Position numbers and translations under genes: made by a program. The notes beneath the pieces were generated by a model. The model did not search any database and had not been told where the DNA came from. It saw only the letters and a list, made by a program, of their open reading frames with translations. Shown here piece after piece: positions 24,936 to 33,589 of a stretch of DNA of 64,000 bases (position 1 is the first letter of the stretch; each line of letters starts with the position of its first letter). The stretch spans positions 1-64,000 of the forward strand of contig JAKLET010000013.1 in NCBI GenBank assembly GCA_022711595.1, read 5' to 3'. This stretch comes from Deltaproteobacteria bacterium. GTDB taxonomy: Bacteria; Desulfobacterota; Syntrophorhabdia; Syntrophorhabdales; Syntrophorhabdaceae.

Positions 24936-25205
24936 CTATTCCTCCATCCAAAATATTTTCTGTGCTTTCAGTTTGAAAACTTCCCGTGACCTTATTTTCA
25001 GCCGGGTAAGCATCCCCGACACCATCACGCTGCTGCCCTCTTCTGTATCAAGACGCGACATCGAGAGGTCTGAGGCGCATTCCACGTCGATCAGAAGATC
25101 CCCCTCCCGGACACGCATCGGGAAGAGCATGTATTTATCGCCCCTGGGGGTATAAACAACCCGGGGCTTCCCTTCAACCTTTCCGGTCATGAAAACCCTG
25201 TTCAT
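24936..25205 (-). CDS. Small OB-fold protein in the ssb/priB position
   Basis: This 89-residue protein lies exactly where ssb or priB is found between rpsF and rpsR. It starts MNRVFMTGKVEGKPRVVYTP and has PMRVREGDLLIDVECAS, SSVMVSGMLTRLKIRSREVF and KLKAQKIFWME, a strand pattern that fits a single OB fold. It lacks the acidic C-terminal tail of SSB, so it is closer in size to PriB. Single-strand DNA binding is inferred from fold and location. It overlaps rpsF by four bases and abuts rpsR. Confidence 0.75.
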   Translation of the reverse strand: MNRVFMTGKVEGKPRVVYTPRGDKYMLFPMRVREGDLLIDVECASDLSMSRLDTEEGSSVMVSGMLTRLKIRSREVFKLKAQKIFWMEE

Positions 25206-25555
25206 CCAAACTCGCCTTCGAGTTCGTCAAAAACAACCGGATCAGGCGGTTTTTTCGGCCCTTCATTCTTGTCGTCGACAACAACGAACATGTGCCTGAG
25301 CACGGGATCCAGGGTCCGATAAAACTTGGCCATTGTCGCCACGTTGCCTTCGGCCATATCCAGAAGGAAAAAGAAATAATGGCCCTTGTCCTTCTTTTTG
25401 ATGGGATAGGCAAGTTTCCTTACGGCCCAGTCATCAAGTTTTACGATTGTTGCACCCGCCTTATCAAGGTTCCCCTGGATCCTCTTGAGAAGCTCTTCTT
25501 CCTCTTCCTTTGCGAGGTCGGGGCTGAGCACAACAATATTCTCATATCTTCCCAC
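25202..25555 (-). CDS. rpsF: 30S ribosomal protein S6
   Basis: S6 forms a heterodimer with S18. The 117 residues contain YENIVVLSPDLAKEE, GATIVKLDDWAVRKLAYPIKK and HYFFFLLDMAE, ending with DPVLRHMFVVVDD and an acidic tail. It lies 15 bases after yajC and overlaps the next gene. Confidence 0.97.
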   Translation of the reverse strand: MGRYENIVVLSPDLAKEEEEELLKRIQGNLDKAGATIVKLDDWAVRKLAYPIKKKDKGHYFFFLLDMAEGNVATMAKFYRTLDPVLRHMFVVVDDKNEGPKKPPDPVVFDELEGEFG

Positions 25556-25570
25556 GTTTACATCTCCTTT

Positions 25571-25891
25571 CTATTGTGTTCTCTGATACTGAACTACAGT
25601 ACCCTTGTCTATCTTGACGCGTACCTTCTCGGCAATCTCAATGGTGACACTGTCATCAGAAATTCCCGTTATTGTACCATACAAACCGCCTGATGTGACA
25701 ACTTTATCTCCCTTCTTCAGGTTCTCCAGAAAATCCTTATGCTGTTTGGCCCTTTTTTGCTGGGGTCGTATAAGGATGAAGTAGAAAATGGCAAAAACGG
25801 CCGCGATAAAGATAAGCGACGTGTACTGGCCCATTCCGCCCTGACCACCGCCCGCAGGATTGCTACCCATTGCAAACGCTACACCTATCAT
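25571..25891 (-). CDS. yajC: Preprotein translocase subunit YajC
   Basis: YajC is the small membrane partner of SecDF. The 106-residue protein has a glycine-rich N terminus, one membrane helix (SLIFIAAVFAIFYFILIRPQ) and the family core QQKRAKQHKDFLENLKKGDK, then VVTSGGLYGTITGI. ATG at 25891 has the strong site AAGGAGGTG upstream. It overlaps the end of tgt by 29 bases. The usual secD and secF do not follow; rpsF does. Confidence 0.93.
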   Translation of the reverse strand: MIGVAFAMGSNPAGGGQGGMGQYTSLIFIAAVFAIFYFILIRPQQKRAKQHKDFLENLKKGDKVVTSGGLYGTITGISDDSVTIEIAEKVRVKIDKGTVVQYQRTQ

Positions 25892-26999
25892 CTGATTCAC
25901 CTCCTTCGTAAAGTGTTTTAAAGCTCCGGTAATATTCGTCAAATGTTCCTGTGGTGATAGCATGACGAATTTTTCGCATGAGTTCCATATAAAAATGAAC
26001 ATTATGGATCGTATTCAGGTAAAAACTGGTCAATTCGTGAGAAACCAGCAGGTGCCTGAGGTAGGCCCTCGAAAAGGTCCTGCAGGTATAACACGAGCAG
26101 GTCCCGTCAATGGGACCTTCGTCATCGGTATATCTCGCGTTCTTGAGGTTCATCCTCCCCTCCCAGGTGAACATGGTGCCGTTCCTTGCAAGGCGGGTGG
26201 GAATGATGCAGTCGAACATGTCGATCCCCCGGCGGACACCCTCCATGAGGTCTTCCGGCATGCCGATACCCATCATGTAGCGCGGTTTGTCGGCAGGCAT
26301 CATGCCGATGACCGTGTCGACCATGTCCCACATAAGGCTCTTCGGTTCTCCCACGCTCAGTCCGCCTATGGCGAAGCCGTCAAAATCAAGGGCAAGGATA
26401 TCCCCGGCGCTGCGCAGCCTGAGATCGGGATAGAAACCGCCCTGGATGATCCCGAAGAGCTTCTGCCTTTCCGACGAACGGGCGGCAAGACAGCGGCGGG
26501 CCCATCGGGTCGTCAGTTCCACCGAATCCCTGGTATACTCAAAGGATGAGGGGTAGGATACACATTCATCGAGGCACATGGCGATATCGGCGCCTATATT
26601 CTCCTGTACCATGATCATTTTTTCCGGTGTCAGGAAATGGCGGGAACCGTCAATGTGGGACTGGAAGAGCACACCGTCCTCCTTGATCTCCCTCAGTACG
26701 CCGAGGCTGAATATCTGGTAGCCGCCGCTGTCGGTGAGGATGGCGCCGTTCCACCCTGAAAAACGGTGGAGCCCGCCCATCTTTCCGATAAGCTCATCAC
26801 CGGGACGCAGGTACAGGTGATAGGCATTTGAAAGGATCATCTGCACGCCAAGCTCCTCAAGCTGACCGTGGGTCATGGCCTTGACGATCCCCTGGGTCCC
26901 GACCGGCATAAAAACCGGCGTATCGACAACACCGTGGCCCGTAATGAGCCTTCCCGCACGCGCCTGACCGTCTTCCTTGAGTATCTCCATCGTCTTCAT
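25863..26999 (-). CDS. tgt: tRNA-guanine transglycosylase
   Basis: Tgt swaps guanine 34 of certain tRNAs for the preQ1 base. The 378-residue protein has PVFMPVGTQGIVKAMT, LSNAYHLYLRPG, ILTDSGGYQIFSL, the catalytic Asp region DGFAIGGLSVGEP, RYMMGIGMPEDL, and the zinc site CSCYTCRTFSRAYLRHL with its later His in TIHN. ATG at 26999 overlaps the queA stop (ATGA); a longer frame upstream is only a shadow of queA. Confidence 0.96.
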   Translation of the reverse strand: MKTMEILKEDGQARAGRLITGHGVVDTPVFMPVGTQGIVKAMTHGQLEELGVQMILSNAYHLYLRPGDELIGKMGGLHRFSGWNGAILTDSGGYQIFSLGVLREIKEDGVLFQSHIDGSRHFLTPEKMIMVQENIGADIAMCLDECVSYPSSFEYTRDSVELTTRWARRCLAARSSERQKLFGIIQGGFYPDLRLRSAGDILALDFDGFAIGGLSVGEPKSLMWDMVDTVIGMMPADKPRYMMGIGMPEDLMEGVRRGIDMFDCIIPTRLARNGTMFTWEGRMNLKNARYTDDEGPIDGTCSCYTCRTFSRAYLRHLLVSHELTSFYLNTIHNVHFYMELMRKIRHAITTGTFDEYYRSFKTLYEGGESDDRCSVCNG

Positions 27000-28015
27000 G
27001 CTATGAACATCGCGTCCCCGTAACTGTAAAACCTGTATCCTTCGTTTATCGCCTCCCTGTACGCACTTTGCAGGCCTTCCCTGCCCATGAAAGCGGCGGC
27101 GAGCATCAACGGCGTCGAGCGCGGCAGGTGAAAATTGGTGATAAGGGCGCCGACAACACGGAAATGGTAGCCGGGATAGATAAAAAGTTCTGTTTTTCCT
27201 GAAAGCGAACCGTTGCCGCCTTCCGAAAAAACCGTCTCCAGCGTCCTCACGGCGCTTGTACCGCACGCGACTATCCGGCGCCCGGCCGCCCTTGCTTTCG
27301 CTATGAGCGCCCTCGATGCCTCATCGAGCTCGTAGCTCTCGCCGTGCATCCTGTGCTCCTCCACCTCATCCGAATGTATCAGGGCGAATGTCCCTGTACC
27401 TATATGGAGGGTTATCCTTATTATGTCCACACCCTTTGAGCCGATCTGTTCAAGGAGCTCCCGGGAAAAATGGAAACCCGCCGTCGGCGCCGCTATGGAA
27501 CCGGTCTTCTCGGCATAAACGGTCTGGTAGCGTTCATAATCGACCCTGTTGTCTGCTCCGTTGCGCTTTATATAGGGCGGAAGAGGCATTTTACCGTGTT
27601 TTTTCAAGGCCTCTCCGGAGCTCTTCGCGGAATCGAAAGCTATCGTCCATGATGCTCCGCTTCGTCCCAGAGACGCAGGATAATCACCGACAGCAACGGA
27701 AACTTCGCTTTTACCCCTGCCGACTCCCCTGACAAGACATTCCCATGCGCCTTCCCCGAGAGGCCTCACGAGCAGGACATCGAGCAGACCTCCCGTCTTT
27801 TTACGCGCCTTGAGGCGTGCCGGGAAGACCTTGCTGTCATTCAGGACAAGCACATCCCCTTCATCCAGATATCCCGGGATATCTGAAAACCGGTGATGTC
27901 CGACAGTGCCCCGGGCCCTGTCATAAACGAGCAGACGAGAAGCGGTCCTGTCGCCCGACGGATGCTGGGCGATCAACTCCCGCGGTAATGTATAATCAAA
28001 TTCCTCGACTCTCAT
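26996..28015 (-). CDS. queA: S-adenosylmethionine:tRNA ribosyltransferase-isomerase
   Basis: QueA builds epoxyqueuosine on the base placed by Tgt. The 339 residues contain FDYTLPRELIAQHPSGDRTASRLLV, VLNDSKVFPARL, LPPYIKR, VYAEKTGSIAAPTAGFHFS and TNFHLPRSTPLMLAAAF, the family hallmarks. No Shine-Dalgarno sequence precedes the ATG; a GATATT -10-like box lies only 9 bases away. It is the first gene of the queA-tgt-yajC-rpsF run. Confidence 0.96.
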   Translation of the reverse strand: MRVEEFDYTLPRELIAQHPSGDRTASRLLVYDRARGTVGHHRFSDIPGYLDEGDVLVLNDSKVFPARLKARKKTGGLLDVLLVRPLGEGAWECLVRGVGRGKSEVSVAVGDYPASLGRSGASWTIAFDSAKSSGEALKKHGKMPLPPYIKRNGADNRVDYERYQTVYAEKTGSIAAPTAGFHFSRELLEQIGSKGVDIIRITLHIGTGTFALIHSDEVEEHRMHGESYELDEASRALIAKARAAGRRIVACGTSAVRTLETVFSEGGNGSLSGKTELFIYPGYHFRVVGALITNFHLPRSTPLMLAAAFMGREGLQSAYREAINEGYRFYSYGDAMFIA

Positions 28016-28024
28016 ATATAATTC

Positions 28025-28053
28025 AATATCATTGATTGCCGTACCGACCGCAA
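28025..28053 (-). promoter_or_regulatory. Possible promoter of the queA-tgt-yajC operon
   Basis: TTGCGG (28053-28048), 17 bases, GATATT (28030-28025). The predicted start is near 28018, three bases before the queA ATG. Both boxes are only fair matches. The rest of 28016-28275 holds nothing I can identify except a possible promoter for the next plus-strand gene (TTGTAA at 28222, TAAAAT at 28246). Confidence 0.35.
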
Positions 28054-28275
28054 CCTGCCGACCGGTCCACCCGGGCCGGAAATACTCCTCCCTCTGTTCA
28101 GATGTTAAATGCGCCCAGAGTCAAACAGGCTAATTTTATAACAGATTATCCCGATATTCGCAAATCAATTAACAGGTTACATGCGCTATTTCCCCTCCGG
28201 CAGGCGACAGCAAGATTCTGCTTGTAAAAAAGACACCCTTTATTTTAAAATGCTCCTGAGCAAAAGAGACAATAC

Positions 28276-29097
28276 ATGGGAATCATAACCATATCGAGAA
28301 CTCACGGCTCCGGTGGAACAATGTTTGCCCGGGAACTGGCAAAACGCCTCGGCTATTTGTTCATCAACCGGACATACATCAACAATGACTGCCAGGAGAG
28401 CGACTACCACATCTGCATGTTCGGTGATGAGGACGACATCTCGCCCAGGCTCCGGAAAAACATGCAGGACCTCATGGCAGACGCCAATTTCCACAAGGTT
28501 TCCATGATCGCCAACATCCTGGACCGCGCCCTGAAAAACAACGCTGTATTCCTGGGAATGGGCGCCGGGATCGTTCTTTCGGGCATATCGAACACCATCA
28601 ACCTGCGCGTGGTGCGCCTTCTGGAAGAGAGGGTCAAGGCTATCGCCCAGGTCAAGAACATCCCCTATGACGATTCCTTCGATCTGATCGAAAAAATGGA
28701 TGAAGGCAAAGAGGATTACATAGCCCGTTACTTCGACGCGGACGTGAACGATCCGGCCCTCTACCACCTGATGATCAATTCCAGCCATATCTCGCTCGAC
28801 GACGCCGTCGACATAGTGGCGAATTATTTATACAAACACTTCACCCCGTCCCACACGAAAGAGGCGGAAACAGCTCTGAAAAACCGCCTTCTCGAAAAGC
28901 GCGCCGAGATACTTCTCTTCCGGCTGGGAATGATGCACAGCTACGGTAATGTGACATTCCATGCGTCCGGCGACGGCATCCTCTCCATCGCAGGGGTCTT
29001 GAGGAACGAGGCCGAAAAGGACCTTCTCTTGCAGACACTGGGGAACAATAAAGATATCAAAGAGATCAAGGCAAACGTGCACACCGGCGTGCTTTAG
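28276..29097 (+). CDS. Cytidylate-kinase-like protein with a C-terminal BON-like segment
   Basis: The 273 residues open with ITISRTHGSGGTMFARELAK, a P-loop variant used by the cytidylate-kinase-like family, followed by GYLFINRTYI, GMGAGIVLSG, LRVVRLLEERVKA and a helical middle part. The last 70 residues (FHASGDGILSIAGVLRNEAE, IKEIKANVHTG) look like a BON-type alpha-beta repeat. True Cmk is shorter and has a different lid, so nucleotide kinase activity is uncertain. AAAAGAGA precedes the ATG. Confidence 0.75.
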   Translation: MGIITISRTHGSGGTMFARELAKRLGYLFINRTYINNDCQESDYHICMFGDEDDISPRLRKNMQDLMADANFHKVSMIANILDRALKNNAVFLGMGAGIVLSGISNTINLRVVRLLEERVKAIAQVKNIPYDDSFDLIEKMDEGKEDYIARYFDADVNDPALYHLMINSSHISLDDAVDIVANYLYKHFTPSHTKEAETALKNRLLEKRAEILLFRLGMMHSYGNVTFHASGDGILSIAGVLRNEAEKDLLLQTLGNNKDIKEIKANVHTGVL

Positions 29098-29139
29098 AGA
29101 AAACACGCGGCGTCCATGTCCGCCATAATTTCCGCGGCA

Positions 29140-29715
29140 TTATTTTTTCAGCAGTTTTTTGCCCATCACAAAGGCCTTCCCGAGTTTTTTTCCAAAGGCG
29201 TAATAGTTGCGTATCTGGGGCACCAGCACGGTGGGCCGCACCTTTTCAATGTCAGGCATACCTTTCTCGTCCAGCGTATCTTCGTCCGCTTTTACATCGA
29301 CGATCTCCCCTATGAACTGGGTATGGAGGCCCAGTTCAACAACCTTCAGCAGCCTGCATTCCATGACAAAGGGGAATTCCTTTATGTAGGGTGCATCGAC
29401 AAGATCACCCCTGACAGGCGTAAAACCTGTCACGGCAAGCTTGTCCACGTCCCTGCCCGAGGCGATCCCGAAATAGTCCGCTTCAGAGAGGTATCTTTCC
29501 GGTGTCACGTGGACGGTAAAGGCCTTGCGCTCCATGATGCTTTCGTAGCTGTATGTCGCCTTCCTTAAGGCTATGTTAACGCAAGGCGGGCTGGAACAGC
29601 ACATGCCGCCCCACGCCACCGTCATGACATTGGGCCTGCCGTCTTTATCGTAGGTCCCTATGACCAGCACCGGTGCAGGCAGGACCATGGTGCTGGCACC
29701 CAGCGATCTTTTCAT
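29140..29715 (-). CDS. Flavin reductase family protein
   Basis: The 191-residue protein has a split-barrel FMN-binding pattern: PAPVLVIGTYDKDGRPNVMTV, AWGGMCCSSPPCVNIAL, FTVHVTPERYLSEADYFGI and a late VECRLLKVVELG-like strand (FVMECRLLKVV). This resembles flavoredoxin-type proteins of anaerobes that pass electrons through bound FMN. Partner and substrate are unknown. It stands alone, facing the cytidylate-kinase-like gene and divergent from the next operon. Confidence 0.85.
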   Translation of the reverse strand: MKRSLGASTMVLPAPVLVIGTYDKDGRPNVMTVAWGGMCCSSPPCVNIALRKATYSYESIMERKAFTVHVTPERYLSEADYFGIASGRDVDKLAVTGFTPVRGDLVDAPYIKEFPFVMECRLLKVVELGLHTQFIGEIVDVKADEDTLDEKGMPDIEKVRPTVLVPQIRNYYAFGKKLGKAFVMGKKLLKK

Positions 29716-29845
29716 TTAAACCTCCTTACAAGGGCCATAAAGCAGGCATAAGAGCATTTTTGGAACGGACACTAGTATACCCTATCATTGACAGCCATGA
29801 AATACTTTTATACAATGGATGGCATCCGAATGAAGGAACGCCTGA

Positions 29846-30196
29846 ATGCCCTATAGAAGAACATCACAGTGGATCGTAGCCGGAGTTTCCACACTGATCA
29901 CGGTATTTTGCCTGTACGCCGCCATCGCAAATGCAAGAGGGGGCGACACGAGAGGAGTGTGGATATTCACAGCCTTTGCCTTTCTCTTCATGATACCGCT
30001 TTTTGTCACTGTCTTCCATTTTATCGCCGACAGAAGCCCTTCTCTGAAAAAGATACATGACAAATATCTGTCATCGGGTCAAAAACACAAAACAACATTC
30101 GCCCCTCACTGGTTCGTCATATCGGGAGTCATCCTTATAGGCCTTATTATGCTTTACGCCATCATAAAATGGCTCTTCATCTATTTCACCCGATGA
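29846..30196 (+). CDS. Small membrane protein, first gene of a coupled operon
   Basis: 116 residues with three hydrophobic helices (about 9-27, 39-59 and 89-112) and a short polar loop holding SPSLKKIHDKYLSSGQKH. I do not recognise the family. Its stop overlaps the start of the ParB-like gene as ATGA, so the two should be translated together. Confidence 0.6.
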   Translation: MPYRRTSQWIVAGVSTLITVFCLYAAIANARGGDTRGVWIFTAFAFLFMIPLFVTVFHFIADRSPSLKKIHDKYLSSGQKHKTTFAPHWFVISGVILIGLIMLYAIIKWLFIYFTR

Positions 30197-31101
30197 CAAA
30201 AATCCCCCTTTCGAAGATCGATCTGAAGGACAGGCGTTTCTCCATATCATATCCGCCGCGCGATGAAAAGCTCCTGTGGTCCATAGGCTCCATCGGGATT
30301 ATCCAGCCCGTCGTTCTTCTCGACAGGACGCCTTTTGTGCCCGTGGCCGGTTTAAAGCGCCTTCAATGCGCTCGCTCACTGCGCTTAAGGACGGTTGAGG
30401 CCGTAATAATGAACCTGAGCGACAGGGAGGCCCTGCTCATTTCCATTCATGACAATCTGTCTCGGGAACTCAACATTGTTGAAAAGGCCCTTGCCATCGG
30501 CAAGATGGACCTTTTCGGCCTGAGCGAAAAGGAGATCTTCGATGTAATGGAACACATGGGCCTTCAACCCCACAAAAAGGTCCTCTCGGGTTTTCTGGCT
30601 ATTGCCGGGTCGGATGAGGCCTTCAAGGACCTGGTCTTTGAGAAGAACCTCTCTTTCAGGAACATTGATTCGCTCATCAGGTTCGACGGAAGAGAGAGGG
30701 CAAAGATAGTCGGGAGGCTTAAAGGGCTCCATCTTACCGAAAGCACGCTGCGCGAGATACTTGAGATGCTTCACCTGCTGAAAATAAGGAAAGGTTCGAT
30801 CACCGCAGCGGACATCCCCCGGTCGGAGAATGCGGACACCCTGAGGGCCCACCTCAAGAGGAAAACCCATCCCATCCTCACATCTCTCCAGGAAAAACTG
30901 AAGGTTATCCGGGAGGCCATGGCCCTGCCGCCGGGCGTGGATATTAAGGTAGACCCTTTCTTTGAAAAGGAGTATATTGATATAATATTGAAAATATGCA
31001 ACGAAGAGGATGTCGCGAAGGCACTCGCCGGTATATCCGGGTTGTTACAGGCGGGATATGTGAGGAGTATCCTTGAGCTTACAAAAGGCAGAGTTCGTTG
31101 A
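30193..31101 (+). CDS. ParB-like protein
   Basis: The first 100 residues follow the ParB/Spo0J N-terminal domain: IPLSKIDLKDRRF, LLWSIGSIGIIQPVVLL, VPVAGLKRLQCARSL and EALLISIHDNLSRELNIVEKA. The usual GERRxRA box is GLKRLQCA. A helix-turn-helix segment may lie at about 110-140. The last part is helical. It is not next to parA, so chromosome partition is unlikely; a specialised DNA-binding or CTP-switch role is possible. Start at 30193 (ATGA overlap) is preferred over 30169. The following radical SAM gene starts inside it. Confidence 0.75.
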   Translation: MTKIPLSKIDLKDRRFSISYPPRDEKLLWSIGSIGIIQPVVLLDRTPFVPVAGLKRLQCARSLRLRTVEAVIMNLSDREALLISIHDNLSRELNIVEKALAIGKMDLFGLSEKEIFDVMEHMGLQPHKKVLSGFLAIAGSDEAFKDLVFEKNLSFRNIDSLIRFDGRERAKIVGRLKGLHLTESTLREILEMLHLLKIRKGSITAADIPRSENADTLRAHLKRKTHPILTSLQEKLKVIREAMALPPGVDIKVDPFFEKEYIDIILKICNEEDVAKALAGISGLLQAGYVRSILELTKGRVR

Positions 31102-32020
31102 AACAAAAGGCGGTGTGGTCAGAAAATGTCCCGGTACCAAAAACCACATCTGCTGTGGTTATCAGACGATCGACCTCGTCGAAGGCTGCGTGCTTGACTG
31201 CTCCTACTGCATCCTCAAGGCCTACCTCAGAGACGACAGGATAAAGATCACCCGCGGTGAAGACGCGATCATCTCCGAACTCAACAACACCATTGACAAT
31301 GCCGGAGGCCACATCCCGCGCTTCGGAACCGGAGAGCTCTCCGATAGCCTTGCCATCGACAGGCGATACAAGCTCAATCGTTTTCTCCTGGAATACTTCG
31401 GAAAAAAGAAAAAGGCCATACTGGAGCTGAAATCAAAATGGGCCGACTTCGGTCATCTTTCAGAACACTTGAACCCGTACACGGTCATTTCTTTCTCCGT
31501 TTCACCGCAAAGGTTCATCGACGCGGAAGAAAAGAGGACGAGTCCCCTGTATAAGCGCCTCAAGGCGGCAAGGGCAGCCCAGGAACTCGGCTGTTTCGTC
31601 GGTCTGCACCTGGATCCCATCGTCATCTACGACGGATTCGAAAAGGACTACCGGTACCTCATCGGGGACATAGGCAGGATTCTGGATCCGTCGAAGATCA
31701 TCTGGATAAGCCTGGGGCTGCTCAGGTTCCCTCCCGCCATGTACGGGCTCCTCCTGGAAAGAAAGAGAAAGTACCTCCTGACCGGGGAGTTCATCCGGGG
31801 CGAAGACGGCAAATACCGTTATATAAAGACCGAACGCATCCGGATATTCAGGATGCTCTACCGGCTCCTGAAAGACATAGACAAGGGCCTTTTCGTCTAT
31901 CTCTGCATGGAAAGGGCTGACGTATGGCGTGAATCCACAGGAATCGAATTGAAAGACAGCGAGGGCCTCATCGGGCTCTTCGACAAACGGATCAAGAACA
32001 TATACGGAGGTGCGTTATGA
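31073..32020 (+). CDS. Radical SAM protein related to spore photoproduct lyase
   Basis: The motif GCVLDCSYCILKAYL (CxxxCxxC, about residues 39-46) with an upstream CPGTKNHICCGY segment matches the SPL-like radical SAM group. Further family-like segments are RFGTGELSDSLAID, ELKSKWADF and VISFSVSPQRFI, and then HLDPIVIYDGFEKDY. SPL itself repairs thymine dimers in spores; non-spore relatives have unknown substrates. TTG at 31073 has GAGGAG five bases upstream and overlaps the ParB-like gene by 29 bases. The gene for the SDR protein begins at its stop. Confidence 0.82.
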   Translation: MSLQKAEFVETKGGVVRKCPGTKNHICCGYQTIDLVEGCVLDCSYCILKAYLRDDRIKITRGEDAIISELNNTIDNAGGHIPRFGTGELSDSLAIDRRYKLNRFLLEYFGKKKKAILELKSKWADFGHLSEHLNPYTVISFSVSPQRFIDAEEKRTSPLYKRLKAARAAQELGCFVGLHLDPIVIYDGFEKDYRYLIGDIGRILDPSKIIWISLGLLRFPPAMYGLLLERKRKYLLTGEFIRGEDGKYRYIKTERIRIFRMLYRLLKDIDKGLFVYLCMERADVWRESTGIELKDSEGLIGLFDKRIKNIYGGAL

Positions 32021-32802
32021 GATTTCAGGAAAAGGTTGTTTTTATCACCGGCGGGGCCAGAGGACTTGGCAAGACAATGGCCCAGGCCTTCCTTTCAGAG
32101 GGTGCGACGGTCGCCGTGAACGGCAGGGACGCACAGGCCGTTTCGCGTTTCACGGAAGAGTTCATGGGTCAGCAGGTCCTCGCCTTTGAAACGGACATCG
32201 CGGACCAGGGGGCCGTGGAAGCAATGGCTTCAAAGGTCTATGAAACGCTGGGCAAGGTTGACATCCTCATCAACAACGCCGGCGTGGTCAATCCCCTGGT
32301 TCCTTCGGAAAAGATAAAGAAGGACGATTTCGACAGGGTCATCGACATCAATATAAAAGGCACATTCTACGTCACACAGGCTTTCGGCAAAAGAATGGTG
32401 GGGCACGGGTCGGGCCGCATCATCAACATCGCCTCGCAGGTTGCCCTTTTCGGCGAAAAAGGGTTTTTGCCCTATGCGGTCAGCAAATCAGCTCTCATGG
32501 TAATGGCCCGGCAACTGGCCTACGAGTGGTCAAAGTCCGGCGTGACCATCTGCACCGTTGCTCCCGGTTTCATAAAGGGCGGCATGAACGAAGGGCTCAT
32601 CAAAAAAGAAGCCTTCGTTAACTACCTCTCGGGCAGAACTCCCATCGGAAGGATGGGAACCGTGGAAGAGCTTGTCTCGACCATACTGTTCCTTTCATCG
32701 GATGACGCCCGTTACATCAACGGTGAAACCATTGTCATGGACGGCGGCATGACAGGCTACACCGCCGAGGGGCTTCTCGACTTTATATCCAAAGGGAAGT
32801 AG
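32017..32802 (+). CDS. Short-chain dehydrogenase/reductase
   Basis: A 261-residue classical SDR: cofactor loop FITGGARGLGKTMA, LINNAGVVNP, the catalytic Ser in IINIASQVALFG, YAVSK with Tyr and Lys, and the end INGETIVMDGGM. GRDAQ after the second strand favours NADP (inference). It overlaps the preceding radical SAM gene (ATGA). The substrate is unknown. Confidence 0.9.
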   Translation: MRFQEKVVFITGGARGLGKTMAQAFLSEGATVAVNGRDAQAVSRFTEEFMGQQVLAFETDIADQGAVEAMASKVYETLGKVDILINNAGVVNPLVPSEKIKKDDFDRVIDINIKGTFYVTQAFGKRMVGHGSGRIINIASQVALFGEKGFLPYAVSKSALMVMARQLAYEWSKSGVTICTVAPGFIKGGMNEGLIKKEAFVNYLSGRTPIGRMGTVEELVSTILFLSSDDARYINGETIVMDGGMTGYTAEGLLDFISKGK

Positions 32803-32805
32803 TGA

Positions 32806-33462
32806 ATGGACATCATCCCCTTTATCCGCTTCACCATCAATTCACGCTACATAACACGCTGGATATACGGGGGGCTTGCCCTTTTCATCCCGGTGCTCAA
32901 TTTTTTCTCCATCGGTTTTCTGTCAAGAACTTCGCGGCTCGTCCTCGTCGGGGGGATGGGCCTTGCCACGTGGCAGGAAAGATACGAAATATGGCTGGAA
33001 GGTGTGAAACTGCTTTTTGTTTTCATACTTTACAATGCCATACCATTCTTTATGTTCTCAAGCGGTTTCTTCCTCACAACGCTTAACAGCTTCACTGCAT
33101 TTTTCGGTCACCTGGTGATCAAGCTTGCCGTTTTTATCATATTCCCTGTCTGCTCCTTCTTTTTACCCTTCGCCTTTACCATCTTTGCCGAGCGTGCCGA
33201 TTTCCGCGAGGCCCTCGAATTCGAGAGTATCCTCAGGGGTATCAAAGAGGTGCTTGTCGAATACATAATCGGCTACATCGCCACCATCGCAGCCTTATAT
33301 ATCGCCCTGCTCTTCATGCACATCCCCTACCTGATAGGTTTTGTCCTCTCGTCGATCCTCACCTATTACGCCCTGCTCCTCTCCGCCTTTTATTTCACCG
33401 GACTCTACCGGAAAACAAGCCTCTGCATGCAAAGGATACCGGAGGAAGAGACGGAAACATAG
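32806..33462 (+). CDS. DUF4013-like membrane protein
   Basis: The 218-residue protein has about five hydrophobic segments with FIPVLNFFSIGFLSRTSRL, TWQERYEIWLEGVKLL and LPFAFTIFAERADFREALE, an arrangement typical of DUF4013 proteins, whose function is unknown. It lies 3 bases after the SDR stop and closes the coupled five-gene run. Confidence 0.7.
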   Translation: MDIIPFIRFTINSRYITRWIYGGLALFIPVLNFFSIGFLSRTSRLVLVGGMGLATWQERYEIWLEGVKLLFVFILYNAIPFFMFSSGFFLTTLNSFTAFFGHLVIKLAVFIIFPVCSFFLPFAFTIFAERADFREALEFESILRGIKEVLVEYIIGYIATIAALYIALLFMHIPYLIGFVLSSILTYYALLLSAFYFTGLYRKTSLCMQRIPEEETET

Positions 33463-33540
33463 GGAAACAGCTGAAACTGTTTACGCCTTACGCTTTACGG
33501 TCTATCGAAACGGCTCAAACGGTTTTCTCTTGAAAGGTCT
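33463..33540. repeat. ACAGCTGAAACTG / GAAACGG word repeat
   Basis: ACAGCTGAAACTG (33467) leads into TTTACGCCTTACGC, then TTTACGGTCTATCG and AAACGGCTCAAACGG. A 21-base core beginning at 33467 is repeated exactly from 35758. The block lies between the DUF4013 gene end and the tRNA-His promoter. Confidence 0.65.
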
Positions 33541-33589
33541 GCTGCATTGACTTGCGCCCCGAATTATGCTAACTAATTATTCTCACAAC

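Noticed and set aside
25863-27266. Longer tgt frame starting at 27266
   Set aside because: The first 89 residues are a shadow of queA. The real ATG is at 26999, overlapping the queA stop.
30193-31101. Chromosome partition system (parAB)
   Set aside because: No parA, parS site or origin genes are adjacent; the gene is coupled to metabolic-type genes instead.
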